This document shows, piece after piece, positions 1 to 6,018 of a stretch of 8,777 bases of DNA. Position 1 is the first letter of the stretch; each line of letters starts with the position of its first letter. The notes under the pieces are model-generated. The model did not search any database. It had not been told where the DNA came from and saw only the letters and a list, made by a program, of their open reading frames with translations. Made by a program: the position numbers and the translations under genes. This stretch comes from an uncultured Aquimonas sp. (lineage in GTDB: Bacteria; Pseudomonadota; Gammaproteobacteria; Xanthomonadales; Xanthomonadaceae), in the NCBI RefSeq assembly GCF_937888285.1, contig NZ_CALART010000010.1:1-8777 (forward strand), read 5' to 3'.

Positions 1-809
1 CCGGAATTGAAGAACACCTGGATCAGGATCGGCACCGCCAGCATGGCGATCACCAACGGCTGCTGCAGGATGGCCTGGCCCTGGAAGGCGAACAGCAGCA
101 CCAGCGTCAGCAGCAGCGCCGCGATCGACAGCGGGCCGATGCGGGCGAGCGCGGCATCGAATGCGGCCCGGCCACGACGCAGCAGCGCGCGGCGCCACAA
201 CTGCGCGAGGATGACCGGGATGACGATGTAGAGCACCACCGAGGTCAGCAGCGTGTCCCACGGCACCGTGATCGCCGACAGGCCCAGCAGCAGCCCGACG
301 ATGGGTGCGAAGGCGAACACCATGATGGTGTCGTTCAGCGCCACCTGCGACAGCGTGAACACCGGGTCGCCGCCGGTCAGCCGGCTCCAGAGGAACACCA
401 TCGCCGTGCAGGGCGCGGCCGCCAGCAGGATCAGCCCGGCGACGTAGCTGTCGAGCTGGTCGGCCGGCAGCCAGTCGGCGAAGACCTGACGGATGAACAG
501 CCACGCCAGCAGCGCCATCGAGAACGGCTTGACGGCCCAGTTGATGAACAGCGTGACGCCGATGCCGCGCCAGTGCTGGCGCACCTGGCCGAGCGCACCG
601 AAGTCCACCTTGAGCAGCATCGGGATCACCATGATCCAGATCAGCAGGCCAACCGGCAGGTTGACCTGGGCCACTTCCATGCGGCCGATGGCCTGGAACG
701 CGCCGGGCGCGAGCTGGCCCAAGGCGATGCCGGCGACGATGCACAACAGCACCCACACCGTCAGGTAGCGCTCGAAGATGCTCATCGGAGTTGGGTTCGA
801 CGGATTCAT
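1..809 (-). CDS. acr3: Acr3-family arsenite efflux permease, 3' end outside the window
   Basis: Inner-membrane carrier that exports arsenite, here probably energised by the ArsA ATPase encoded just upstream. Translating the minus strand from 809 gives about 269 residues with no stop before the window edge; Acr3 proteins are usually about 350 residues, so roughly the last quarter is missing. Successive hydrophobic segments are visible, starting with YLTVWVLLCIVAGIALG. The family signature APCTAMVFLWSRLTGGDP lies around residues 132-149, with Cys134 as the conserved arsenite-binding cysteine, followed by the QVALND motif. The second conserved residue of the family, a glutamate near residue 305, would lie outside the window. 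The start codon overlaps the arsA stop (ATGA at 806-809), and a GGAAGG site lies upstream, so translation is probably coupled to arsA. This is the Acr3 family, not the unrelated E. coli-type ArsB. Confidence 0.95.
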   Translation of the reverse strand, partial: MNPSNPTPMSIFERYLTVWVLLCIVAGIALGQLAPGAFQAIGRMEVAQVNLPVGLLIWIMVIPMLLKVDFGALGQVRQHWRGIGVTLFINWAVKPFSMALLAWLFIRQVFADWLPADQLDSYVAGLILLAAAPCTAMVFLWSRLTGGDPVFTLSQVALNDTIMVFAFAPIVGLLLGLSAITVPWDTLLTSVVLYIVIPVILAQLWRRALLRRGRAAFDAALARIGPLSIAALLLTLVLLFAFQGQAILQQPLVIAMLAVPILIQVFFNS

Positions 810-2569
810 GGCGCCTTCCGGCTGGCCAAGTCCCGCAGACGTTCCACACCGACCGGCTCTTCTGTCAGAAGGGGCACGACGGCAAAGCGCTGGGCATGCC
901 GTGTTGCCACGGCGTCGAGTTCCTGCAACTCGTTATGCGCCCGTTGGCGCAGCAGCGGGGAACGCGGGTGCGCTGCCGCGACACTGCTGTTGACGACCCA
1001 TGCCCACGGTTCGATGCCTGCTCGGCGCAGATCGGATTGTAGATTGGCCGCTTCCAATACGGGCGTGGTTTCGGCAAGCGTGACGATGAGCACCTTGGTT
1101 TGCTTTGGATCTTGCAACTGCATCATCGGCGTCGTGTAGTGCAGACCCGTGCCGCCCATCTGCCGGGCGATTTCGCGGTGGTATGCGCCTGTCGCGTCGA
1201 GCAGGAGCAAGGTATGCCCTGTGGGAGCAGTGTCCATCACCACGAACTTCTTGCCGGCCTCGCGGATGATGCGGGAGAACGCCTGGAACACCGCGATTTC
1301 CTCGGTGCAGGGGGAGCGCAAGTCTTCCTCCAGCAGGGCACGACCTTCGGCATCGAGCTGAGCGCCCTTGGTGTCCAGCACATGCTGTCGGTAGCGCGCC
1401 GTTTCTTCATGCGGGTCGATGCGGCTGATCGTCAGGTTGGCAAGCGAGCCTTCCAGCGTTTCGGCCAGATGCGCGGCCGGGTCTGAGGTGGTCAGGTGAA
1501 CGGGCAGCCCCTGGTCTGCCAGTTTCACAGCGACGGCTGCGGCCAGTGTCGTCTTGCCTACACCCCCCTTGCCCATCACCATGACCAGTCCGTGCCCATC
1601 GGCGGCAATCTGGTCGACCAGGGTGGACAAGTCCGGCGCATCGAGCGTGGCAGGCTCCACGGCATCGGCACAGCCAGGGCTGGCGGTCTCGACCAGCAGA
1701 CCGCGCAAGGCATCGAGGCCCACGAGGTTGAAGGGTTTGAGCGCGATCCGGTCCCGGGGCAAGGCCTTCAGCGCTTCCGGGACGGCAGTCAGTGCGGCTT
1801 GCTCTCGCCGATGAATCGCTGCAGCCAATGCGTCTTGCTCGGCCTCACCGGCGGGGAACACGCCGTTGATGACGAAGTATTGCTGCGACAGCCCGATGGC
1901 GGCCAGTTCTTCGTGGGTGCGCGCCGCTTCCTGCAGCGCGGCGCGTTGCGCACGAGCCACCAGAACCAGGCGGGTACGCAACGGATCAGCCAGACCTTCG
2001 ACGGCTTCCTTGTACTGGGTGCGCTGCTTCTCCAAGCCTGCGAGCGGTCCCAGGCAGGACGCATCGCCCTTGCCGGCTTCCAGAAAGCCAGTCCATGCGC
2101 CAGGCAGTTGGAGCAGACGGATGGTGTGGCCGGTGGGTGCCGTATCGAAAATGATGTGCTCGTAGTCGGTCGTCAGCGTCGAGTCGATCAGTAATGCCGT
2201 GAACTCGTCGAAGGCGGCGATTTCCGTGGTGCAGGCACCGGAGAGCTGTTCTTCGATACCTCGCACCACCGGATCGGGCAGAACTCCACGCACCGGGCCG
2301 ACGATGCGATCCCGATAGGCTTGGGCAGCCGCCTGTGGGTCGATTTCCAGTGCCGACAGGTTCGGCACGGCGGGAATCGCCGTAATGCGATTGCCGATGC
2401 GCTCGCCGAAAACCTGCCCCACGTTCGAGGCCGGGTCAGTGCTGACGAGCAGGACGCGCCGGCCTTGAGCGGCCAGTTGCACGGCGGTTGCGCATGCAAT
2501 GGAAGTCTTGCCGACGCCTCCCTTGCCAGTGAAGAAAAGGAAGCGAGGCGGTTGAGCGAGAAAGTGCAT
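806..2569 (-). CDS. arsA: ArsA arsenical pump-driving ATPase
   Basis: Cytosolic ATPase that couples ATP hydrolysis to arsenite export. The 587-residue length is normal for the double-domain enzyme. Each half carries its own P-loop, GKGGVGKT at residues 15-22 and again at 333-340. Each half also has the DTAPTGHT signature, at about 142-149 and 446-453. The three cysteines that bind As(III) or Sb(III) in the E. coli enzyme (113, 172, 422) are matched here by Cys113, Cys172 and Cys421, all in conserved contexts (SGACTTEIAAF, DASCLGPL, RSPCTEEIAVF). An AAGGT site precedes the ATG. The gene follows arsD by 14 bases and its stop codon overlaps the acr3 start. ArsA paired with Acr3 instead of ArsB is a known arrangement in environmental bacteria. 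Nothing suggests it is damaged. Confidence 0.97.
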   Translation of the reverse strand: MHFLAQPPRFLFFTGKGGVGKTSIACATAVQLAAQGRRVLLVSTDPASNVGQVFGERIGNRITAIPAVPNLSALEIDPQAAAQAYRDRIVGPVRGVLPDPVVRGIEEQLSGACTTEIAAFDEFTALLIDSTLTTDYEHIIFDTAPTGHTIRLLQLPGAWTGFLEAGKGDASCLGPLAGLEKQRTQYKEAVEGLADPLRTRLVLVARAQRAALQEAARTHEELAAIGLSQQYFVINGVFPAGEAEQDALAAAIHRREQAALTAVPEALKALPRDRIALKPFNLVGLDALRGLLVETASPGCADAVEPATLDAPDLSTLVDQIAADGHGLVMVMGKGGVGKTTLAAAVAVKLADQGLPVHLTTSDPAAHLAETLEGSLANLTISRIDPHEETARYRQHVLDTKGAQLDAEGRALLEEDLRSPCTEEIAVFQAFSRIIREAGKKFVVMDTAPTGHTLLLLDATGAYHREIARQMGGTGLHYTTPMMQLQDPKQTKVLIVTLAETTPVLEAANLQSDLRRAGIEPWAWVVNSSVAAAHPRSPLLRQRAHNELQELDAVATRHAQRFAVVPLLTEEPVGVERLRDLASRKAP

Positions 2570-2583
2570 TGAAGTTACCTTGT

Positions 2584-2955
2584 TCAGCAGCAGCGGCTAC
2601 CGCCGCCGCAGCGCCCTTGTGCTTGGGTTTGCGATTGCGGCGCGGCGGGTGCGGCGATGCCCGCCCAGCGGGCCAGATCGTCACGCGCCGGATAGCGGCC
2701 CGCCAGCGCCAGTTGGCCGTCCACCAGCGTCACCGGCAGCACGGTCTGGCCGGTGCGCTCCAGCAAGCCCTTGACGATCGCGTTCTCGGCGAATGCCAGG
2801 GGCTGCTGCGACAGATTGAAGCGCTCGATCCGGGCACCGTTGCGGCTGGCCCAATCCACGTCGGCCGCGAAGGTCACGAGGTTCTGGTCCACTTGCGTGC
2901 CGCACACGCCGGTGTTGCAGCACAGGGCCGGATCGAAGACTTGGATGTTTCTCAT
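2584..2955 (-). CDS. arsD: ArsD arsenic metallochaperone
   Basis: A 123-residue protein of the ArsD family, which binds As(III) in the cytosol and delivers it to ArsA, raising ArsA's affinity; ArsD is also a weak repressor in some operons. The N-terminal signature DPALCCNTGVCG places Cys12, Cys13 and Cys18 exactly as in the characterised plasmid R773 ArsD, where these three residues form the transfer site. The tail GRCGGGSRCC adds Cys116 and a vicinal pair at Cys122-123, like the extra C-terminal pairs of R773 ArsD. The frame is open further upstream to 3024. The start at 2955 is chosen because an AGGAG site lies 8 bases before it and the family normally begins at this point. It sits 28 bases after the DUF2703 gene and directly before its partner arsA. 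Confidence 0.95.
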   Translation of the reverse strand: MRNIQVFDPALCCNTGVCGTQVDQNLVTFAADVDWASRNGARIERFNLSQQPLAFAENAIVKGLLERTGQTVLPVTLVDGQLALAGRYPARDDLARWAGIAAPAAPQSQTQAQGRCGGGSRCC

Positions 2956-2983
2956 CGTTGTACTCCTGGATTTGGTAACGGGT

Positions 2984-3403
2984 TCAAGAGGACAAGCTGG
3001 GGTCCAGCATGCGGCTCGCGGCAATCATTCCGGCGCGCACCAGCAAGTCTTCGGGGATCACTTCATAACGCTGGCCACCGACTTCCACCGTGCGGCAATC
3101 GTTGTCGCCGCATTCGTCGCAGCAGCGGCTGCGGCCCGTCTGCCCGCCCAGCCAGTATTCGATGGGTTGTCCAGCGATCAGGATCTGGTTGGATTGCAGC
3201 GGGTCTTGCAGGAACGCGGCTTCGTCGATTTCCTGTGTCTGCAATTCAGGCGCGATGCCCAGCGGTTCCAGCGCCTGTTGCAGCTTCCGGACGGCGCGCT
3301 GCACTTCTTCACTCGTGCCCTGGCAGCGCGGGCAGGTCGTTCCCCGTCCGCTAACCAGGCGTTGCCAGGAAATGGGCAGGCGCTTCATTTGAATGTCGGG
3401 CAT
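2984..3403 (-). CDS. DUF2703 family cysteine-rich protein of the ars operon
   Basis: Recognised as a DUF2703-type protein of 139 residues, a family often found in arsenic operons but without an established function. It begins ISWQRLV. It then carries a CPRC motif (Cys24, Cys27), a central PLQSNQILIAGQPIEYWLG stretch, the cluster CCDECGDNDC (Cys94, 95, 98, 103), and YEVIPEDLLVRAG near the end. These cysteines could bind metal, As(III) or a redox partner; that is inference. The frame runs open back to 4369, but only the part from 3403 looks like protein of this family, and an AGAGGA site lies 7 bases before that ATG. A second ATG at 3388 has no ribosome-binding site. It lies 35 bases after arsC and 28 before arsD, so it is co-transcribed with them. 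Confidence 0.82.
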   Translation of the reverse strand: MPDIQMKRLPISWQRLVSGRGTTCPRCQGTSEEVQRAVRKLQQALEPLGIAPELQTQEIDEAAFLQDPLQSNQILIAGQPIEYWLGGQTGRSRCCDECGDNDCRTVEVGGQRYEVIPEDLLVRAGMIAASRMLDPSLSS

Positions 3404-3438
3404 GAGCCGTCCTCTCAGACACGGATGAGAGGCCGCCT

Positions 3439-3936
3439 TCACTTCTGGCCGATGTCGCGCAACTCGCGCTGCAAGGACATGGCGTCCAGGCGCGCGAGCG
3501 GCAACGACAGGAACAGTTCGATGCGGCGCTTGAGGACCAGGGCGGCATCCATGAAAGCCATGCGTTGTTGAACCTCGCTGCCTTCGACGGCCGCCGGATC
3601 GGGCACGCCCCAATGGGCCGAGACGGGCTTGCCCGGCCAGACGGGGCAGACCTCGGCGGCGGCGTTGTCGCAGACCGTGAAGATGAAATCGAACACCGGC
3701 GCACCGGGTGCCACAAACTCGTCCCAGCTCTTGCTGCGATAGGAGGTGCCGGGCAGGCCCATGCGCTCCAGCGTGGCGAGCGCCAGCGGGTGGACTTCGC
3801 CCTTGGGGTGGCTGCCCGCCGAGTAGGCATGAAAGCGCCCTTGCCCCAGCGCGTTCAGGATGCCTTCGGCGAGAATCGACCGGGCCGAATTGCCCGTGCA
3901 GATGAACAGCGCGTTGTAGGTGGTCTCTGTTGTCAT
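3439..3936 (-). CDS. arsC: ArsC arsenate reductase, low-molecular-weight phosphatase type
   Basis: Cytosolic reductase converting arsenate to arsenite, the form the pump exports. The 165-residue protein opens with the phosphatase-type loop CTGNSARS, giving catalytic Cys13 and Arg19 in the C-X5-R pattern. The VPDP motif supplies the general acid, Asp113. Two further cysteines, Cys89 and Cys97 in FTVCDNAAAEVC, sit where the S. aureus enzyme has its disulfide-relay cysteines (82 and 89), although the spacing here is 8 instead of 7. This suggests a thioredoxin-type recycling route. A GAGG site precedes the ATG. The gene starts 12 bases after the end of the arsI remnant, inside the ars operon. It is unrelated in sequence to the glutaredoxin-linked R773 ArsC. 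Confidence 0.95.
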   Translation of the reverse strand: MTTETTYNALFICTGNSARSILAEGILNALGQGRFHAYSAGSHPKGEVHPLALATLERMGLPGTSYRSKSWDEFVAPGAPVFDFIFTVCDNAAAEVCPVWPGKPVSAHWGVPDPAAVEGSEVQQRMAFMDAALVLKRRIELFLSLPLARLDAMSLQRELRDIGQK

Positions 3937-3948
3937 GGGCGCCTCGCG

Positions 3949-4400
3949 TCAGCAGCAGGAAGCAGCCGGCTTCGCGGCGGTGCGGCCGTCGCTGGGTGCG
4001 CAGCAAGCCGCAGCCGTGCCGCTTGCGGTGTGAGGCGCTTCGTTGAACACCGGGATGTTGCCGAGCGTGTGGAAGTGCTCCCAAGCCACGCCCTGCGGGT
4101 CGGTGATCCAATGCTTCTCGCTGCGCGCGTAGCAGCAGGTCGTCGTGCCTTCGTCGAGCATCGTCATGTCGGCCGCCTGCGCGCGGGCCTTCAGGGCGGC
4201 GAGTTCGTCGGCGTCGTCGGTCTGGATGCCCAGATGGTCGATGCCCGGCTTGCTGCCGCGCGTGGAGATGGCGAAGTTGACCGGCGGGTCTTGGCGTAGT
4301 CGCCCTCGACGCGCGCCGGCTGCGCGGCGAACAGTTGGGAATAGAAGCCGATGCTGCGGTTCGGATCATCGACGTGCAGGTGGACGTGGAAGCGCTTCAT
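3949..4400 (-). pseudogene. arsI: ArsI/CadI-like extradiol dioxygenase gene, frameshifted
   Basis: ArsI enzymes are Fe(II)-dependent vicinal-oxygen-chelate dioxygenases that cleave the carbon-arsenic bond of trivalent methyl- or aromatic arsenicals. The start at 4400 has an AAAGGA site and gives MKRFHVHLHVDDPNRSIGFY through DYAK (residue 37). After that the frame is wrong and stops at 4191. Another minus frame resumes the homology from about 4288 with DPPVNFAIS, then DHLG, TTTCCYA and AWEHF, ending CC at 3949. The family usually reads DYAKWML(D/E)DP at the break, so a deletion of about 13 bases around 4285-4292 explains both the missing WMLD and the frame change. Restored, it would be about 154 residues with the metal ligands His5, the DHLG histidine and the WEHF glutamate, plus the CC arsenic-binding pair. 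It sits between arsR and arsC. A sequencing error is possible. Confidence 0.85.
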
Positions 4401-4411
4401 GGGAAGTCCTT

Positions 4412-4741
4412 TCAGCAGGAGGTACAGGCATGGGAGGTAGCGTTAGCCTCGCACACGCCACTTTGGCAGCAGTGCTCGGTCAGGTAGCCGAGCAGCCCGT
4501 TCATGTGGGCGAAGTCGGCGCGGTAGATCAGGTTGCGGCCCTGCTGCTCGATCGTGACCAGGCCGGCATGGGCCAGCTCCTTCAGGTGGAAGGACAGGGT
4601 GTTGCGGGCCACGTCGAGCTGGTCGGCCAGGACGCTGGGGGTGAGCCCTTCGAGGCCGGCAACGACCAGGGCGCGGAACACGCGCAAGCGCTGGGTGTGG
4701 GCCAGGGCATTAAGGGCGGAAACGGCTTGGGTCTCGTTCAT
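4412..4741 (-). CDS. arsR: ArsR-family arsenic-responsive repressor
   Basis: A 109-residue ArsR/SmtB winged-helix repressor. The family fold is visible as ALAHTQRLRVFRALV, the helix-turn-helix LADQLDVARNTLSFHLKEL, and the wing GLVTIEQQGRNLIYRAD. The recognition helix lacks the ELCVCDL cysteines of the E. coli type. Instead Cys91, Cys92 and Cys97 cluster in HCCQSGVC near the C-terminus, close to the arrangement known from Acidithiobacillus ferrooxidans ArsR; Cys106 and Cys109 add another pair. Binding As(III) there should release the operator. The start is taken at 4741, where the family begins; an in-frame ATG at 4759 is also possible. Neither has a ribosome-binding site. It is the first gene of the operon, 11 bases ahead of arsI. 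Confidence 0.93.
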   Translation of the reverse strand: MNETQAVSALNALAHTQRLRVFRALVVAGLEGLTPSVLADQLDVARNTLSFHLKELAHAGLVTIEQQGRNLIYRADFAHMNGLLGYLTEHCCQSGVCEANATSHACTSC

Positions 4742-4778
4742 GATTCGATGATACAACATTTATCGAATCATTGTGCAA
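4740..4778 (-). promoter_or_regulatory. ars operator and promoter, overlapping the arsR start
   Basis: A perfect 10-base inverted repeat, ATGATTCGAT at 4740-4749 and ATCGAATCAT at 4762-4771, is separated by 12 bases. On the minus strand a candidate -35 (TTGCAC, 4773-4778) and -10 (TATCAT, 4748-4753) flank and overlap it with a long 19-base spacer. Bound ArsR would cover the promoter. The predicted transcription start is about 4741, the first base of the arsR start codon. The repeat is read directly from the sequence; the promoter boxes are weaker inference. Confidence 0.8.
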
Positions 4779-4832
4779 GCGTCTCGCAATGGAGGGTCGG
4801 ACGCGCCCGGCGAATCGGGGGCGCGGCAGCGT
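4779..4832. other. GC-rich spacer with one hairpin between the ars promoter and the first ICE leader
   Basis: No gene is seen here. The main structure is a 7-bp stem, CGCGCCC at 4802-4808 with GGGCGCG at 4819-4825. It has no T-rich tail on the plus strand, so it is not a convincing terminator. It may be the left border of the ICE backbone unit that follows, or part of its promoter region. Confidence 0.4.
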
Positions 4833-4991
4833 CCGATTGCTGCATGACGCGGCTATCCGGCAGTCGAAAGCTCTCCCCCATGCGCTGCTGACAGTCGTCA
4901 GCACCATGCCCTGGCAGCCCCGGTCTTCAAGGCTGCAACGCGCCTCGCCGCGCTGACCGCACCAGTCCGCTTCGCATCGACCACCGCGGAC
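4833..4991 (+). promoter_or_regulatory. Structured leader element, copy A (ahead of the gene at 5094)
   Basis: First of three copies of a conserved noncoding element. A CCGATT block (4833) starts the similarity. Stem I is TGCTGAC/GTCAGCA at 4886-4892 and 4897-4903. An 11-base linker containing CATGCCC follows. Stem II is GCAGCC/GGCTGC at 4914-4919 and 4931-4936, with an 11-base loop ending CTTCAA. Stem III is GCGC/GCGC at 4940-4943 and 4950-4953. Stem IV is GTCCGC/GCGGAC at 4965-4970 and 4986-4991. All stems are perfect. Compared with the other copies, paired positions differ in matched fashion. It lies in the 350-base gap between arsR and the first ICE gene and is probably transcribed as that gene's 5' leader. 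Confidence 0.75.
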
Positions 4992-5026
4992 GAGCGTTTC
5001 ACAACGCCGATGCCGTTCATGTTCAA

Positions 5027-5068
5027 CCCTTCGGGAGTTTCCGCTCCCGTCAGGGCGTGGTCCTCCCG
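5027..5068 (+). promoter_or_regulatory. Start-proximal hairpin with two alternative partners (gene 5094)
   Basis: CGGGAG at 5032-5037 can pair perfectly with CTCCCG at 5044-5049 (6-base loop) or with a second CTCCCG at 5063-5068. The first hairpin is extended by CCCT/AGGG at 5027-5030 and 5052-5055. CTCC within the second copy could instead pair with GGAG of the ribosome-binding site at 5084-5087. The duplicated strand is seen directly; a switching role is inference. Confidence 0.55.
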
Positions 5069-5093
5069 GTCTTTCAACCACCAGGAGAAACCC

Positions 5094-5345
5094 ATGTCCC
5101 TCGCGTTCGCATCGGCGCCTTTGAGCGTCGAACAGGCCCGCACCGAATCCATCGGCTTCCAGGCCCTGGCCTACGTCGGCAAGCGCCTGCCCTTGCAGCT
5201 GCTTTGCAGCGCAGCCGGCCACTACATCGGCACCGCCGATGCGGACGGCCCGGTCTCGCGCGAGTCGGTCAGCTACTTCCGCTCGCTCAACGCCGCCGAC
5301 CACGCCCTGCAAACGGGCCGCTGGCAGCAGCGCCTCAACCCGTAA
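5094..5345 (+). CDS. Small ICE backbone protein of unknown function
   Basis: An 83-residue protein beginning MSLAFASAPLS and ending RWQQRLNP. No domain is recognised. It has no signal peptide or clear membrane segment. A single cysteine lies in the central LPLQLLCSAAGHYIG stretch, and the C-terminal half (ESVSYFRSLNAADHALQTG) looks like an amphipathic helix. The frame is open upstream to 5010. The start at 5094 is chosen because an AGGAG site (5083-5087) lies 6 bases before it. It is the first gene of a two-gene unit with the gene at 5371, behind leader copy A. The 13-base string CAACCACCAGGAG recurs before both genes (5075 and 5350). Its coding reality rests on the ribosome-binding site and codon-like composition, with the context suggesting an ICE accessory or regulatory role. 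Confidence 0.75.
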   Translation: MSLAFASAPLSVEQARTESIGFQALAYVGKRLPLQLLCSAAGHYIGTADADGPVSRESVSYFRSLNAADHALQTGRWQQRLNP

Positions 5346-5370
5346 TGTCCAACCACCAGGAGCCCATGTC

Positions 5371-5763
5371 ATGAACCGTGCCCTGCCTCAAGAGGTACTT
5401 GATCAGATCGAGCTGGAACACCAGCACTTCGCCGCCGCACCGCAAGCCTTCTTCGAGGCCTGGAAGCGCGGCGTCAACATCGCCGGAGCCGAGTGGTTCG
5501 GTGACGGCACCCGCGATGGCCTGCAGCGTGCCACCACCAAGTGGGATCTGCGGCCGAAGCTGCTGATGCTCAACGATGCCCTGGGCGTCCTGAGCAGCGG
5601 CCAGCGGATGTTCCTGTCCGCGATGGTGAGCTTCTACAACGCCCGCGAGGGCGGCGCGATGCTCAAGCGTTGCGGCTTCGAGGGTCTGTCCGACCTGGGC
5701 GGCCTCGACCTGGAACGGCGCAAGGTCATCGCCGACCTGACGCTGAACTACAACGGCTGGTGA
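5371..5763 (+). CDS. Hypothetical ICE backbone protein, 130 residues
   Basis: A soluble 130-residue protein, MNRALPQEVLDQIELEHQHF to LTLNYNGW, with no recognised family. It is rich in charged, helix-forming segments. Recognisable stretches include FFEAWKRGVNIAGAEWFGDG (about 29-48) and SGQRMFLSAMVSFYNAREGG (about 74-93). There is one cysteine and no membrane segment. The AGGAG site at 5358-5362 lies 8 bases before the ATG. A closer ATG at 5366 reads only two codons (ATG TCA TGA), whose stop overlaps the true start, so it is not the gene start. The gene begins 25 bases after the preceding one, so the two are co-transcribed. A strong hairpin and T-rich run downstream (from 5809) probably end the unit. 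Confidence 0.8.
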   Translation: MNRALPQEVLDQIELEHQHFAAAPQAFFEAWKRGVNIAGAEWFGDGTRDGLQRATTKWDLRPKLLMLNDALGVLSSGQRMFLSAMVSFYNAREGGAMLKRCGFEGLSDLGGLDLERRKVIADLTLNYNGW

Positions 5764-5808
5764 GCCGCACTGCGGCCCGCCGACGTTCTTCTTTTCTTCC
5801 CACCCCAC

Positions 5809-5852
5809 GAGGGACATGCGTCCCTGTTCGGGGCCATGTCCCTCCTTCTTTT
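5809..5852 (+). terminator. Intrinsic terminator-like hairpin, with a duplicated partner strand
   Basis: GAGGGACATG at 5809-5818 pairs perfectly with CATGTCCCTC at 5835-5844, followed by CTTCTTTT at 5845-5852, as expected of a terminator for the two-gene unit upstream. A second structure competes with it: AGGGAC (5810-5815) can also pair with GTCCCT at 5820-5825, a copy of the GTCCCT at 5838-5843. It lies 14 bases upstream of the short reading frame at 5866, so it could be an attenuator as well as a terminator. Confidence 0.65.
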
Positions 5853-5865
5853 CGCAGGAGCGGCC

Positions 5866-5892
5866 ATGTCCCGAATCACCATCTTCCACTGA
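5866..5892 (+). CDS. Possible 8-residue leader peptide or remnant start of a lost gene
   Basis: The frame reads MSRITIFH and then stops. It has an AGGAG site (5856-5860) 5 bases before the ATG, as good as those of the full genes in this window. It follows the hairpin at 5809-5852 and precedes a 126-base region of stacked hairpins before the gene at 6019. It could be a leader peptide whose translation affects those hairpins. Alternatively it is the surviving start of a deleted gene that used the same gene-start layout. The coding potential is too short to judge by composition. Confidence 0.3.
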   Translation: MSRITIFH

Positions 5893-6018
5893 CCTGCACC
5901 GCCCGCCACCAGGGCGGCCCGACGCCGCGGCCGGCTGACCGGCTGCCACTTCATCCACTCGCTGGGGTTCAATCCCCGGCAGGGGATTGCCTCGGCCATC
6001 CTCTGCTGGAGGAATCCC
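5893..6018 (+). promoter_or_regulatory. Hairpin-rich leader of the gene at 6019
   Basis: Several perfect stems follow each other. CCGCCC/GGGCGG lies at 5899-5904 and 5912-5917. GCCGG/CCGGC lies at 5930-5934 and 5939-5943. CAATCCCC/GGGGATTG lies at 5970-5977 and 5982-5989 with a GGCA loop. TCCTC/GAGGA lies at 5999-6003 and 6009-6013. The last one buries most of the GGAGGA ribosome-binding site. CCCC at 5974-5977 can also pair with GGGG at 5964-5967, so two hairpins compete there. The copy A/B/C element is not present here. Confidence 0.55.

Noticed and set aside
1496..2194. A 232-codon plus-strand frame within arsA.
   Set aside because: It is antisense to an intact arsA with every expected motif, and its product resembles no family.
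2956..3024. Longer arsD start at 3024.
   Set aside because: It overlaps the end of the DUF2703 gene and adds residues not typical of ArsD. The ATG at 2955 has an AGGAG site and gives the usual cysteine numbering.
3404..4369. N-terminal extension of the DUF2703 gene, which is open back to 4369.
   Set aside because: The extra part overlaps arsC and the arsI remnant out of frame and looks like frame-shifted shadow sequence. The family-like protein and ribosome-binding site begin at 3403.
5366..5374. A two-codon frame, ATG TCA TGA, just before the gene at 5371.
   Set aside because: It is only 3 bases from the AGGAG site, whereas the gene start at 5371 is at the normal 8 bases. It is probably incidental.
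5961..5980. GGGGTTCAATCCCC resembles a tRNA T-arm, which would suggest an integration site.
   Set aside because: The 5-bp stem with a 7-base TTC loop cannot be formed properly, and no anticodon or acceptor arm is nearby. The bases are better explained by the CAATCCCC/GGGGATTG hairpin.
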